Notes: a model not told the origin generated them from the sequence alone. 64,000 nt of DNA from Eutreptiella sp. 'Long Island Sound 2002' (GCA_964036045.1 OZ038387.1:22195637-22259636), one strand, 5' to 3'. Shown: positions 18,499 to 29,689, counted from the stretch's first letter. Program-made: numbers and translations.

Positions 18499-21261
18499 TG
18501 ACGCGTTCCCGTGGGGGGCCTGGCCACTGGACGCTGCGGTGAAACGCACAAGCAAGCAGGCAGGCAAAGCACTGCGCTCACAGGGGCATCAATTACGCTC
18601 GTGTCATGTGACAAAGCGTTTCAGGATCCTTGCCACTCTGCAAACGAGGGAAAAAAGGTATGTACAGCAACACATCAGGATATGTACACATGGGGTTAAG
18701 ACTGGACTGGGGTAAGGGCATCACAGGACAATAGACACTCAGTCCTAACTCGTATCCCAATCCCAGGTCCGACCCTCTCAGTGGCTGGTGGGGGCGGGGG
18801 CTCAACCCATGCCCTGCTCAGTCCGGACCCTGAAACCCTGCCGAAAGGGGAGGTGTCCCGCCCAGCCACAGGCGAGTTCCTGGGAACCAAGGGGCTCCAA
18901 GGTCAACTGACAGTTGCTCCCCATGCTCTTATAACAGCAGGTCCGAACTCCCTGCTGAGCCAGAGATATGGCCCCGCCATTATCCCCTAGGAGTTGGTAG
19001 CTGAAAATGGGCTGTTTCAGCCTCAATTGATATTAGCTCAAAAATCTGCAAAATTGACCCCTGGTCGGGACCTGCCAGAGGTAGGGACGAGACAATTGAC
19101 CCTATGCCCTTCGAGTATGAACTCCTTGGAGCCCTCATCCAACCTGGTTCCCTCTGAGGTCCCGGCATCAGGGCACCACGGGTTCGTCAAGTGGGGTCAT
19201 GATGCCAAAATCACCAAAATTGGCCTCATTCCCACGCGTGGCTCGCCTGGCCAGGGCAGGGCCAATGGCTCACAGGATAGGAGGCAGGACCGAGGACTGC
19301 CATCTGAGTGTACAACTTGAAATTAGGTCCGGGCTCCATGTTGGCATAGAGATATGGGGCCACCAATTGACCACACGGGGGGTGAAATTGGGGTCCCAAA
19401 AGGGGGTCATTTTGGCTACTCAAAATGAGCCAAAATTCGGAGGTGCTCCCAATAGTATATCTCCACGCCGGCTTGGAGATCGGATCAGCCATTCCATACG
19501 CGATCCACCAGAATGCGAACGATAACTCCCATGCTTTTGGGTCTCAAAGATCTCCATGCCAGTTGGCGGGGTGACAATCCCAATTGGGTCCACAAATGCC
19601 AAAATGGCAAAATTGCCCACACTCACTTTGGGCTAGCACCTTAACAAAGGTTGCTCAGCTTCGCCCACGTGGTGTGTGAAACATGGGGACCAATATGCAT
19701 AACACCCATGTCATATATGGTCCATTGGTCCATGCGTCCGGCGTGCACGGGTGGGCTGAACATAGTGCACGGCGGGCAGAAAATGTGGAAAATTGCTCAA
19801 AATGGCCGAAAGTGCGCACAATCATGGTTGGGGCAAATGAGGCACATGCCCAACTTGGACCGGAGTGTGCCATAAGATTGGTATCAAGTCATATGTGTCC
19901 AACATATCTTTTGGGCGTCGCCCAACTCCTCCGGTTTTGGGAATGGCAGGGTCGCCAAGTGAGCCCATGATTTGGGATGGTCCCAAATCGCCAACATGGC
20001 CGCCACGGTACGCCAAGCCCAAGAGGAGTTATTCGCCGGGTCCAAGATATGTTGGGCACCAAAGTATGTACCCTCAAAACATATTTGGGTCATGATGTCA
20101 ATTGGGCGCAACGTTGAGATACACGGTCGCCACTTGACTTCATGACGGGCAAAAAACAGCAATATTGGCGAAAAAAACACCCAAAAGTGCCTTGAAAGGC
20201 GCACACATTTATTAGAATATCTTCGGCATGGATTGAGTAATCAACCAATCCTTCTAAACACAATGACTTGACACCAATTACATTCGATTCCACATATGTG
20301 CTCCACTTGGGGCGCTTTGAAAGGTCAGGAGCGCTACTTCCCAAGTGGGCACATGAAAATATGGAAAATTGCAAAACACACACCTTGTTCCCAACGCATC
20401 GCTTTGGGATCGCCACACAAGCTTTCCTCCACGAGGGTTAGGCTTGCAATTGATTGTGGGGAGTATAAGGAAGGGCCTCGTGCAATATGAGGTCCATTGG
20501 TGGGTGTATCGCTCTACCCTCTACCCTCTTGTCCATGATCCATTACGCTAGCGCGCACGTGTGGAGACGCAAGGCGTGTAAAGCTTCCTAAATTACGTGG
20601 GGAGTATTGTGAATACATCCCACGTTTTCTTATTGTCATTCCTCGCAAGCGGCACGAGATATGACCCTCACAAGTGGCCTCACGAATCAACTTTGTTTTG
20701 CCCATATCTCTAAGACAAATGGAGGGCAAGACAAAAGGAAAGTTGATTCGTGCATAGGGAAGCACGTAGGTCCACTGGAACGAGGTCAAATCAAGTGCGG
20801 GGATGTCGAAGTCGAAAATCCGATTTCGACATCCTGAAAAATTCGGATTAAGGTTGCGAGTGTAAGATGTGAAAATTGCAGATGCATCAATGCAATTCCT
20901 GAAGACTTTAGAGTCTTCGTCACGATTTGCGCTAAAATATCTGTATATAACAGTTAAACTGGCGGTTACGCTAAAGTCGCGAACTTACCGCCAGCTGTCA
21001 AAACAGTGAATATCAGAACGGAAGCGTAAAAATTGACGGAAACAATATGAAAATAAAACCCTGTGGATTCCTGATATTCTGATATATAAATCTCCGCTGG
21101 CGGCGCATCGGTTGCCGAAGCGGGGCTTTACGGCACGGAACACGCTCCCGCCGGGCTCGCACTGGGCGTCAACGGGCGTCTTCCCTTCCGTACATGGGGT
21201 TAGTGGACCGGAGACCGGTTGTATGCCGTAACCTAGCCATGGGGTTCTGGGTACCGCTTCA
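18499..21261 (-). repeat. Element B 5' LTR (2,763 bp)
   Basis: Direct copy of 4294-7261, TG to CA, lacking about 220 bp present in the other LTR and carrying about 35 extra bases near 19460. As the upstream LTR of a minus-strand element it should contain the promoter; a TATA-like site lies at 21081-21090. Confidence 0.9.
21081..21090 (-). promoter_or_regulatory. TATA-like site in element B 5' LTR
   Basis: TTTATATATC on the minus strand lies about 170 bp inside the upstream end of the LTR and is conserved in the other LTR at 7081-7090. Position and conservation fit an LTR promoter; no start site can be seen. Confidence 0.3.
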
Positions 21262-21265
21262 ACAG
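21262..21265. other. Target-site duplication of element B (right copy, ACAG)
   Basis: Right-hand partner of 4290-4293, directly after the CA end of the 5' LTR. Confidence 0.85.
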
Positions 21266-22405
21266 GACCATACGGGAACGCTCCAGGGCCACCTTGGTCA
21301 CGACCTTCCCCAGCTCACTGAACCTGGGGTTCCCGTAGGCCATGCCGAAAGAGGGTCAGTAAAGTTTGTAGCAGCAATTTTTCCCTTTGCTGCAGTAGAG
21401 GTCCAGGACATGTTGCTTGTCACTGGCGAATAGCTCCACGTTCAGGTCTTCCCGGGAGTGTCCCAGCTCCTTCAGACCTTGGTCTAAGACATCCCCAAGG
21501 AGCTGATAGTCGTCAGTTTTGGAGGCGACCATCATGGTTGAGGGCTGCCGAGAGGCGCGCTTGTGGTAGCACTCGTCCTCGTAGTGCTTCCTCTTACCAC
21601 AGAACGCACAGGTGATTGTGCACGTGTAGTGGTCCGGCAGCTTGGCTTTGCCGCCGGTATTGGTCTCCTGCTTCTTCCCCTGGACCACGAGACAGTCCCG
21701 CTGGTCGCAGTCAGGGGTATGAAGCAGGCAACGCTGCTCATCTCTGGCATCACACCAGAACAAGTCGTGGACTTTGCTCATGAAGCGAGCATTTTTCGGG
21801 GTAGTCCCCTGTCCAGGTCGGGTTCCTTGGTACCCTCGGCCATGGCTCCCAGAGCCGCATCCTCCAGGACGGTAGGCGTTCAGGTGCTGGTCGCTTTCTT
21901 TTTCCAGCGCCAGCTCCAAAAGTAGCACAGGCAGATCCTCGTAGGTGAGGGCTCTTGCTTTGCGCTCTGCCGTTGCCCGGCATTCATCCCACAGTTCTCG
22001 TGGGGGCTTGGCCACCAACCAGAATAGCAGCTCGTCGCTGCCATAGGAACCGGGCGTCAGTCGCCCTACCCAGTAGTCCAAGTCGGCCAGCAGCTCAGAG
22101 GTCCTGGCAGGTTGTGGGTTGTTGGGCAGCACGGCCAGGTTCTGGATCTCGGCCCTGATGGAGAGGTCGGGCTCGTAAGTAGGGTACTGCCTCTCCAAGG
22201 CAACCAACACGTCGGCAAAGGTGGCGGACTTCGTCACGATCTGCTTGACCTGCTTCTCCAGGTACTTGGTCTTGCAGCACTGCAGGAGCAGATCGCACTT
22301 CACTCGCCCACTAGCACGGGTTTGGCCGGTCATCCTCAGGAACCGGCCGAAGTTCTCAGCGAACTCGCTGAGGTCCTTCCCTGTGAAGGCCGGCAAGTTC
22401 ACCAC
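21266..22405 (-). pseudogene. Element A gag capsid/nucleocapsid, right half up to the insertion
   Basis: From 22405 the frame encodes a helical capsid-like region (MVNLPAFTGKDLSEFAENF, then LEKQVKQIVTKSATFADVL, RELWDECRATAERKA). A CCHC knuckle, C-A-F-C-(4)-H-(4)-C, follows near 21600. A TGA at about 21356, probably from a Trp codon, interrupts it. The same frame then continues to 21266, where element B enters. The capsid N-terminal residues are in this frame back to about 22490, while the upstream frame 22428-23339 is shifted by one base in a GGG run. Confidence 0.75.
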
Positions 22406-22427
22406 GATCTTGGAGGTGGCGATAGCC

Positions 22428-23339
22428 TTAGCCTCCTGAGACCTGATTGGCTTGTAGACGATGAGCTGAAACTCCCATGGTGGTAGGTGACGCTTGGGGA
22501 GGAATCAAGGGCTCCCTTATGGCCCGAATTTCCTGAGTTAGATCACCAACTAGTTCTGAAGTAGCTCCTCGAAGAGCCTCTCGTATCTGCCACCGCGTCA
22601 AGAATTTGTTTGAGGATCTTCCTGATCCTCGGCTCCTTCCACCACAAGACTCAGGGCCACGTAGGCCACTCAGAGAGGTAAAACCAGGTGCTGGCATGGT
22701 ATAGCCAGGCCCGGGCGCCGCATAGCCAGGTATCCCAGTCATGTACACGGCCGCCACGGGTCTGTGATAATCATCCTCATAGCGGCGCGGCATAAGCTCA
22801 GGAACACCGGTGTAGGTGGAGCTGGATGCCATTGGTTCGCTGACTGCAGTTGCCATAGGTGTCACAGTCGCGGCTGGAGTCACAATGTAGGTGGGGTAAG
22901 GCAGACCAGTAAGGTCTAGACCCTCAGCCATAGGTGGACGGGTTGTGGGTGAGGATGTAGCTGGATGTGTGGCTGGGAGTGTAGTGGTTGTTGGAGAGGG
23001 TACTGCAGGGTGATCTGAGGCGCTAGGCGCGCTCTCAACAGGTCTGTCATCGAAGAGCACCTCGTCGGATCGTTCGTCTCCATCTCTAGCATCTACCTCT
23101 TCAACTCCGATGTCCACTGCTTCCTTCTCCTTCTCCTTCTCTTTGCCTTCAGGTGCTCCAACGGAGAGTCCACTGAACGTAGCTCTCAAGCCGTCCAGGG
23201 AATCATCCCCGAGCCCACTTAAGGGCACTGAAGGTACAGGCTCCTCAGGTTCAGGTTCACCAGCCGGTTCGGGCGCTGGCGCTGGCTTTGCTGGTGCTAC
23301 TGAGGGTGCTGTTGTCTCGGCACTGTCCTTGGTGTCCAT
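22428..23339 (-). pseudogene. Element A gag N-terminal, Pro/Ser/Thr-rich
   Basis: 303 codons from an ATG at 23339. It is low in complexity: Ala/Pro/Glu-rich (PAPAPEPAGEPEPEEP), then acidic, then Ser/Thr/Pro-rich and a Gly/Pro/Tyr segment (GYAAPGPGYTMPAPGF). The final part is helical (SNKFLTRWQIREALRG). It is taken as gag because it runs directly into the capsid frame. No domain is recognised, and the start is the first ATG after in-frame stops. Confidence 0.6.
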
Positions 23340-23341
23340 GT

Positions 23342-23854
23342 TATTTTTCTTCGCCCTTCAGTGGAGTCAGTCTCGACGTACTGGTTGTACTGTACGGGGT
23401 TGCAGGTACGCAAAGATCGAAAATCTCTGCTTCAAGGAAGTTAGAACGGGCTTTCACTGTTGAATGCTTTGATGATATTGTTTTGTTTGTGCCTCTGCTT
23501 GCTCCTGCTGCTTCTTCATGTAGCTCGGGCTTTCCAAATAAATATGTTTTGATGAAATGCACCAGGAATATAAGTACCCACAGTGCAAGCAAGGGACCTC
23601 AGGAGCAAATCCACAACATGAAGGGCTGCAGTCAAAGGAGATACTGTAACAACAAAGGAAACTCACAATAACTACAGATTTAGGAAAAGATAGTTAGAAA
23701 ATATCCTACAATCATGTAAAAACTGCCCACATGGGCACTCTCTCTTTTCTAGTGCCATCTAGAGATGTGCACTCTTTGATTTGGGTCCCATAGGTGCTGA
23801 GGTGGCATGGCTTGTGGCGCTGAGGTCACTGCCATGTCACATGGAATCTTTCTA
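23342..23854. other. Non-coding stretch upstream of element A gag
   Basis: AT-richer sequence with no supported gene. It could be 5' leader or LTR of element A, but no partner repeat is in the window. Confidence 0.4.
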
Positions 23855-23943
23855 CTTAGCTAGGCTGACTGGGAATTGAACCCAGGACCTCTCGAAAAGA
23901 GGTGCCACAGCCCCCTAGGGTGCAGACCACTAGCATAGCTAAG
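23855..23943 (-). ncRNA. tRNA-like element (pseudo-tRNA or tRNA-derived SINE head)
   Basis: On the minus strand the T-arm is clear: CTGGG, loop TTCAATT, CCCAG, containing the B-box GGTTCAATTCC. A possible D-arm/A-box is TGCTAGTGGTCTGCA. The ends pair over 12 bases with one mismatch (CTTAGCTATGCT with AGCCTAGCTAAG). A perfect hairpin ACCTCT-TTTCG-AGAGGT fits a long variable arm. The anticodon arm is poor, so a working tRNA is unlikely; a Pol III promoter relic or SINE is more plausible. Confidence 0.35.
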
Positions 23944-24204
23944 CATTCATGAGAAAATATAGAAAAATGTATAAGTTCTAGGTTAATGTCAGCGCCTCAG
24001 TCAGTCCAGGAAATGGTGAATTAGTCCAATCAGTTGGGGGGTCAGGGGTCCAAACAACATCCTTTTGTCCATGCTTCTTTTTATAGGTCAAAATGCCTTG
24101 TCACCCCTTTTGGTTAGGCCAATACTAAGATAAAAATGTGATATGCCTTTAGGCCTCTCTATGACAACCAAAGCTAACCTTTTGGCAGGGAAATGCACTT
24201 TTTC
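23944..24204. other. Non-coding gap
   Basis: No gene or repeat recognised. Confidence 0.4.
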
Positions 24205-24408
24205 TTACCAATATAACTCAAGCAAGGTCAGCAGACAAAAATCGGGTAAAGACAGAATGAACATGATCCTATCGCATCTCAAATTCGCCCACCCCTTTCG
24301 TCGGCGTAGGCACAAATTACTTGTCATCATACGTCGCAAGCAAGTTAAGTACCCTAAGCATATTTGACAAATCAAATGAGCGGTACAATTGGGACAAACG
24401 GAAAACAA
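24205..24408 (-). pseudogene. DIRS-like tyrosine recombinase C-terminal fragment
   Basis: The decayed continuation of the YR in another frame contains RRRKGWANLR and SLPDFCLLTLLELYW. This matches the strand/Cys-Leu-Tyr segment that follows the first catalytic Arg in DIRS recombinases. The His-x-x-Arg and Tyr nucleophile are not present. Confidence 0.4.
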
Positions 24409-25102
24409 TGATCAAACGTGCGCGGACGTGAACCTCTGGACAATGGTCAAGCCTTTGAGCCGCCAAAAATGCAACCAGTTGCTCGCCCTTCCAAATGACA
24501 ACGTACTTAGGTACACTAGTCGTCCCCCGTCGTCGAAGCGCACGCACGGCAGGATCAAATGACAATGATGTAAGATCAGGAAATTTCAACAAAGCAGAAT
24601 AAGCGGAAGATGCTTGAGTAGGGGACACCTGATGCATGGTAGAAAGCACATTTACAACCTGTGGTAACCTGACATTGAGAAACGAAAAACCCATCTCCAT
24701 TCCAAGGGAACAAAACAAACCAAAAGCAGAATCATATCTTTTCAAAGAGGGCGCAAGCTTTTCCAAAATCGCTTGGATTGGTGCCTCAGAATAATTCTTT
24801 TTGCCAAAGACGGAACAGATAACATCACGCAAAGGAGGGATGCTCTTGGAGCCGGAAGAGGCTGTTCCCAAAAGTCTTGAAACAGGCCCCGATGGGGCTT
24901 TACGACCCGCGGACGGTACGACAGATCGGAGAGCCGAAGTAGTTGGGGCCACAAAGGGCACCCCGTCCACATGGGACACACCAACAGACACAGGGTCTTG
25001 GGGAACGGGGAAAGGTGGTTGGGAATAGGGCCGTTGAGGTTCCATGGGGGACAAGCATAAAGCAGTGGCATCCCTTGAAGATTGGTCTTGTGGGCGTCGC
25101 AA
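24317..25102 (-). pseudogene. DIRS-like tyrosine recombinase (N-terminal part)
   Basis: 261 codons. A Pro/Ser-rich lead is followed by the SAM-like core-binding region of a tyrosine recombinase (LAPSLKRYDSAFGLFC, then HQVSPTQASSAYSALL). Further on are the linker (VPKYVVIWKGEQLVAFL) and the first catalytic arginine in SQLYRSFDLSNML. The frame then stops and the rest is shifted (24205-24408). In intact elements this enzyme inserts a circular DNA intermediate. Assignment rests on pattern recognition, not alignment. Confidence 0.65.
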
Positions 25103-27092
25103 GCCAAAGCGTCCGGGTCAAAATTCCGGCTGACATAAAGATGGCACTCACCTATGTTTTTGTGGGGCATTCTGCGGCCAAAACCGGATTTACGCTACCG
25201 CACTGGATCTGAAACGGCCACGGTGCCAAACATTTGTCGTTCAAACCTGAATTTTTGCAAAATCCATTGCTTGAATACATTTGCTTCCTTGGCACAAAAG
25301 TGTGGATGTGTCAGAACATTACAATGCTGTGGTTGAATCTAAAGATGCCTGCCAAAAGTCGTTTTAATATTGTTGTTCTGCTGTTTTTGTGCTGCTCAGC
25401 TGTAGTGCAGATCGCTCCGGACATTTCCGGCTATTGACTGCTAAATTTTGACGCAACATTTCTGACTAATGCTTTGCAATTGCCTTTGTTTTGCCTTGCT
25501 TGCAAACACAACGTTGAACTGGTGAGAACTGTTGAGAACTGAGGTCCCTGGGACTTGATTTGTGTTGCTGGTAAAGGTTTCAGAACAGTTCACAGTTGAC
25601 GTGCTGTGCACTTGCTTGTGTTGTGCCTTCTTTGCCCCGTCTTGGCTCTGTGAGTTTACTATTTGCCTGATTTGTTGCAAAGCCTGTTCTGCAACCCTTG
25701 ACTCTCCCTGAAAGGGGATCTCCTGTGGTGCAGAAGTACCCATTCCAACGGTCAGGCTTTGTAGCTCATCTTTGGCAAATAGTCTCAAACTTGCAGGCAC
25801 GGGCCCTTTGCACCGCACAATGCTCAAAAGAACTAGGCTTCACAAAGGTTGGCAGGTGTGTGGTTAACTGAGAAGTCAGTTTGAACTGGTCCCACCCTAC
25901 GATGCTCAAAAGAACTTTGTTTCACAAAGGTTGGCACAGGTTTTTGAACTGACTTTGAGAACTGAGGTGTGCCGGTAACTCAGAACTCGGCTTGAACTGG
26001 TTGAAGCGTACGAGGCTCCAAAGAACTTCGTTCACAAAGGTTGCCACAGGCTTTTGAAATGACGATGAGAACTGAGGTGTGTGGTTAACTGAGAACTCGT
26101 TTTGAACTGGTCGCACCGTACGAGGGGCTGAAGAACTTTGCGTCACAAAGGTTTTTGAAATGACACTGAGAACTAAGGTGTGTGGTTGACTGAGAACTCG
26201 GTTTGAACTGGTCGCAGCATACAAGGCGCTAAAGAACTTCGTGTCACAAAGGTTGGCCCAGGTTTTTGAAATTAAGTTGAGAATTGGGGTGAGTGGGTAA
26301 CTGAGAACTCGGTTTGTGGTGCAGTGGTGGTTCAAGCTGTCTTGAACCGTTGAGAACTGCTGTAAGGAACTGGATGTGTACTGCCGGCGAACGGCATGCT
26401 GCTGCTGCCTGTTTTGTGTCACTCCTGCTTTTCCACTTCCGTGCACAGTATACTTCGAGTTGACTTTGGGCATGGGCCTGATTTCGATGACCTCCCACCT
26501 ACGGGCATTCTTCACCTGCTTCGCGTTGCCCTCCACTTCTGCACCGTGGTGCTCTGCAATGGGCTGCTGCACTCTGGCGCTGTGCAACAGGCTTCACTGA
26601 AGGTCCTTTTGGGCCTGCTTTTTGGATTTCACTCTAGGTTTCGTGACCTCTGAGGTCGTTTTGGGCATCCTGGTTGGGCTTCACTCTGATTTTCGTGACC
26701 TGGGGCTGCTGGTTTTGGTGGATTTCAGTTGACTTCGTCATTCTTGAACTGCAAGTGGAGATCTGTGCTGCTGGTGGGGGATTTGCAGCAAGTGTGTTTT
26801 GTGTTGCCACACTCCGGTGAACGGCATGCTGCTGCTGCCTATAACTGCATGGTGCAAGACAAAAAGCACAAGGACAATGTGAATCGTGTGTACATCAGGG
26901 TCAATCTATGTTGTCTACATACATTGCAATGGTTTCCATTCTGTATTGTGTTGGACAAGTAAGTAATTCATTTCTCCACACAAATTGAGTTTTTGTTTTG
27001 CCCGAAATATTGGATGTGCATGACATCTTGGCACTCAAAATGAGCCATGCGTCAACTCTTATTATGAATGATAGGCAAAAACCACAAAATTT
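25103..27092. other. DIRS-like remnant interior without supported gene
   Basis: Minus-strand open frames (25827-25441, 26587-25922) exist, but the second runs through tandem repeats and neither shows a domain. A 22-base phrase around GAACGGCATGCTGCTGCTGC occurs at 26389 and again at 26818. Confidence 0.4.
25830..26330. repeat. Minisatellite, five diverged units of 82-111 bp
   Basis: The anchor CACAAAGG occurs at 25841, 25923, 26033, 26144 and 26245. Each is followed by a related stretch with GAGAACTGAGGTGTG and CTCGGTTTGAACTGG. Units of 110-111 bp alternate with shorter ones. Confidence 0.8.
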
Positions 27093-27278
27093 TCAAAACA
27101 AGCTTAATACACAACAACGATGTGTCAATTTTGTCCACCATTTTGATAGAATCCGGGTTTTGGCCACTTTGTGCCCGGTAACAACAAAGGTGTGGGAGTT
27201 GCCGTGTGACGCAAAAACGTCTACCACCGGGCTGACTCGAAAACGATGCACAATGGTTAACAACACTACGCCCGACAA
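27093..27278 (-). pseudogene. DIRS-like Dam-type domain fragment
   Basis: HRFRVSPVVDVFASHGNSHT matches the start of the methyltransferase-like domain that follows RNase H in DIRS elements (typically VDLFAS...N). Only about 45 residues are recognisable before the frame decays. Confidence 0.5.
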
Positions 27279-27344
27279 GCGAGCTTCCTTCGCGTGGAAC
27301 CCCCTCCTCGAAATTCGTTCCGCGGGGTTCTGATCCGACGGTAC

Positions 27345-27845
27345 TCAAAGAGGTCTCACCTCGCTGTTCTGGTCCCACACCCAAAAGAAGAAGGGGCGGA
27401 GCTCCTTGTTAAGATGACGCTTCCGGCGACCCTGATTAAGGAGATAAAAATATGGGACTATGTTATAAACATAGCACTCTACAACCGAGTTCTTAAGAGC
27501 AAAGGCCCGAACCCCTAACGTGGATGCTCTTATTTCTTTGATATTTTTATGCAATGGTGGGTCGGTATAAGCATGTCTGTTTTGCCGATGGTTGCTTAAC
27601 CCAATAGCACCCAACTCCAAATCACTAGCATCCGTAGCGACACGAACTGAAGGTTCAACTCTAACCATGGCCCTGCCGGCCCAAGATGATAAGAAATCTT
27701 TGCACAACAAGTCTTGTTCACGCACAATGGTAGGGACAGGCCAGGAACAACCATTGAAACAGGCACAGGCACAGGGCAGTATGAGATCATTGTGGTATCT
27801 AAATGTACATGGTATGAAGTGATGATCATGCACAAATAGCAACAA
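27345..27845 (-). pseudogene. DIRS-like RNase H
   Basis: The D-A-S motif is in VRVATDASDLELGAIG. The glutamate is in HKNIKEIRASTLGV, the characteristic DIRS phrase. The third position reads CYVYNIVPYFYLL, with N where D is usual, and is followed by NQGRRKRHLNKELRP. About 100 C-terminal residues are convincing; the upstream 60 are not RT-like. The missing third acidic residue and absent RT mark it as dead. Confidence 0.7.
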
Positions 27846-29010
27846 GACTGCAACAATAAATACATTTATGTATCCGCGATGCGAACGCGCTTGCTTGTCT
27901 AGTTACACATTCCAACTAGGACAGAACCAAGGGGGGCACACCATGGGGCCGTGGCGGAAAAACCACAACAAGACGAGCCAAAAAAAAATAGAAAATGTGG
28001 GTTAAGAGGAACCCCAAGGGGAAAGCGAATGGGGTCACGCCACTACGGCATATTCTGGCCCAACCTACGAGGGAGATAGGGGGACTCCTGCAACCTAGGC
28101 GGTGTAGACTTAACTACTTCCCCAAGGCGAGAGGTACCAAGGGGTGAAGGTCGCCTAGGAGCTTCACATGGCTTCTCTCCCCACCAAAACACAAAAACAT
28201 GGGAAGAGAAGCCTAGAGCTAGTAGTGGCTCTACTACCGACGCAAAGGCACAACACTCAGCAACCGCCCCACCAAGCTGAAACTCAGGGGGTTGGCTGAA
28301 AATCAGAACTGATTTCTGACAAAACAAATGCAAGACTCAGAAATGCATGATGAGATGATGCTAATCATGGGCTGTGGAGGGGTTTGTTTTCTGATGTCCC
28401 CACCAGCCCAGCTCAGATCACCCCAAAATCTCTGATTAGGGTGTCCGTTCATAGTTTTGGAGCCAAAGAACAAGGCTGAGCTCCTAACTCCACAAAACAG
28501 TGGATTTAGCTTTCGGCACCCCAAAGGGGGTTTTGATTGGCAGGATTGACCTGCTCTGTGGGCCAGAAACAGAGAGATGGCCCTGCCAAAAGGCAGAAAA
28601 AACTGCTACCATGCACCTGTAACCCGGGGCCAGAGGCACTAAACTGAAGTACCTGGTTATTAAATGTTCCGATTCCACTGGGGGTGGGGCAGTGAGTGGC
28701 AGCAGGGCTCTGCCAGCCCCAGATGGCCCTGACAAAAGCCATCACTGTACAAACAGCTGGAAGAGACCTGAGACCGTCAGTGTAAAAAGAGATGGCAGTG
28801 GCGACGCCAAGTGGCAAACCTCTACTGAGAACTGGCCACTGCCAAGGGAAGGACCGACAAGTGTGGACAGTGCCAGAAAGACTGTGCTGACTGGACACAC
28901 AGTGCTGTGGATCAGAGATGCCGTGCTGTGCTGACAGTGTGACCAACTGACAGCAAAACTGAAACAATCAAGGGAAGGGCAAACGGATTTTCCCACAGCC
29001 CTAAACAATG

Positions 29011-29043
<33 letters not shown>
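29011..29043. repeat. (CT)n microsatellite
   Basis: Almost pure CT repeat with two CTTT interruptions. Confidence 0.95.
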
Positions 29044-29044
<1 letters not shown>

Positions 29045-29184
29045 ACCTTTTGCAACCGAGCAAGGCCAGTGCCCGGAACTCGGTGCTTTGCAGAAGGGAA
29101 AGTGGCACTCAGCACACTGTTCCCGAAAGTCCATACAATACCATTCATATCATCAGAGGGTTACATTTAGGCACCAGAGTTTAG

Positions 29185-29340
29185 GAACTAAGTTAGTTTC
29201 TACCCACAGGTCTAGGAGGGTTCCTATATCCCACAAGCCTGGGAGGGTTCCCACTAAACATCTGGCTCGGCTAGGATGGTGTGTACCCACAAGCTTGGAG
29301 GTTTCCTGTTATACCCACAAGCTGGGACGGTTCCTTCGCA
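29185..29340. repeat. Short tandem-like repeat, about 30-45 bp units
   Basis: The phrase CCCACAAG-C-TGG-AGGTTCC recurs about four or five times in diverged form (29203, 29230, 29287, 29317). Confidence 0.55.
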
Positions 29341-29689
29341 ACACCCTAACCTACTAGACCCAACTTCCCACAAAATCTATTAGATGAGGTTTTGACTTGG
29401 TGTTTAAGTCCAAGTGCCTCGTGCACATCTGCACCCGACCCAACTCTCACAGGGTGCACTGCCGCCTACAGTGCTGCACCATCAGTGGTGCTTTTCCCTG
29501 AAGGTTATATTAGCTGGTCTTGCCTCTCCCCACCTCCCTCTTTTGTAGGGAAGTTTTTTAACACAGTTTTTTACACCCCCCAGGATTGCCTACCAGGGCT
29601 GGAACCTGGGTGGGTATGATCAAAGCAATAATAACCTGTTTGCTCCCTGGGAGGGGTCCAAACAGGACACTCAGCACTTGGCATAAGGC

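Larger units (their letters stand above)
4294..21261 (-). mobile_element. Element B: 17 kb chromodomain Ty3/gypsy retrotransposon with about 3 kb LTRs
   Basis: This is a structurally complete LTR-retrotransposon on the minus strand. Two direct repeats (4294-7261 and 18499-21261) both begin TG and end CA on either strand, and a 4 bp target duplication flanks them. A polypurine tract abuts the downstream LTR at 7262-7272. The interior reads gag (18151-13678), protease, Dam-like domain, RT, RNase H, integrase, chromodomain (to 8680). The LTRs differ at scattered bases and by one indel of about 0.2 kb, so the insertion is not recent. Coding damage is light in pol (a few frameshifts, one TGA) and heavier in gag. 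Confidence 0.92.
1..23341 (-). mobile_element. Element A: Ty3/gypsy chromovirus, split by nested element B
   Basis: This is an outer LTR-retrotransposon read right to left. Its gag lies at 23339-21266 and its pol at 4293-82, in the Ty3/gypsy order RT, RNase H, integrase, chromodomain. Element B (4294-21261) sits inside the polyprotein. The right half ends in codons for R-M-V-L and the left half resumes with Y-S-P-H-G in the same frame once one copy of ACAG is removed. From 22405 to 82 the polyprotein is one frame broken only by stop codons. No LTR of A was identified: the 3' end is cut by the window edge and no repeat pair flanks 23341. Confidence 0.85.
24205..27850 (-). mobile_element. DIRS-like tyrosine-recombinase retrotransposon remnant
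   Basis: In minus-strand order there is an RNase H (27845-27345), a Dam-like VDVFASHGN segment (27278-27093) and a tyrosine recombinase (25102-24205). RT/RNase H, then methyltransferase-like domain, then YR is the known domain order of DIRS-type elements. The RT itself is absent, frames are broken, and 25.8-26.3 kb holds a minisatellite. No terminal repeats were found. Confidence 0.7.

Noticed and set aside
25922-26587. 221-codon minus-strand frame as a gene
   Set aside because: Most of it is translation of the minisatellite, and the rest has no domain.
28506-28967. 153-codon hydrophobic minus-strand frame
   Set aside because: No domain, no neighbouring coding signal, and composition matches surrounding non-coding sequence.
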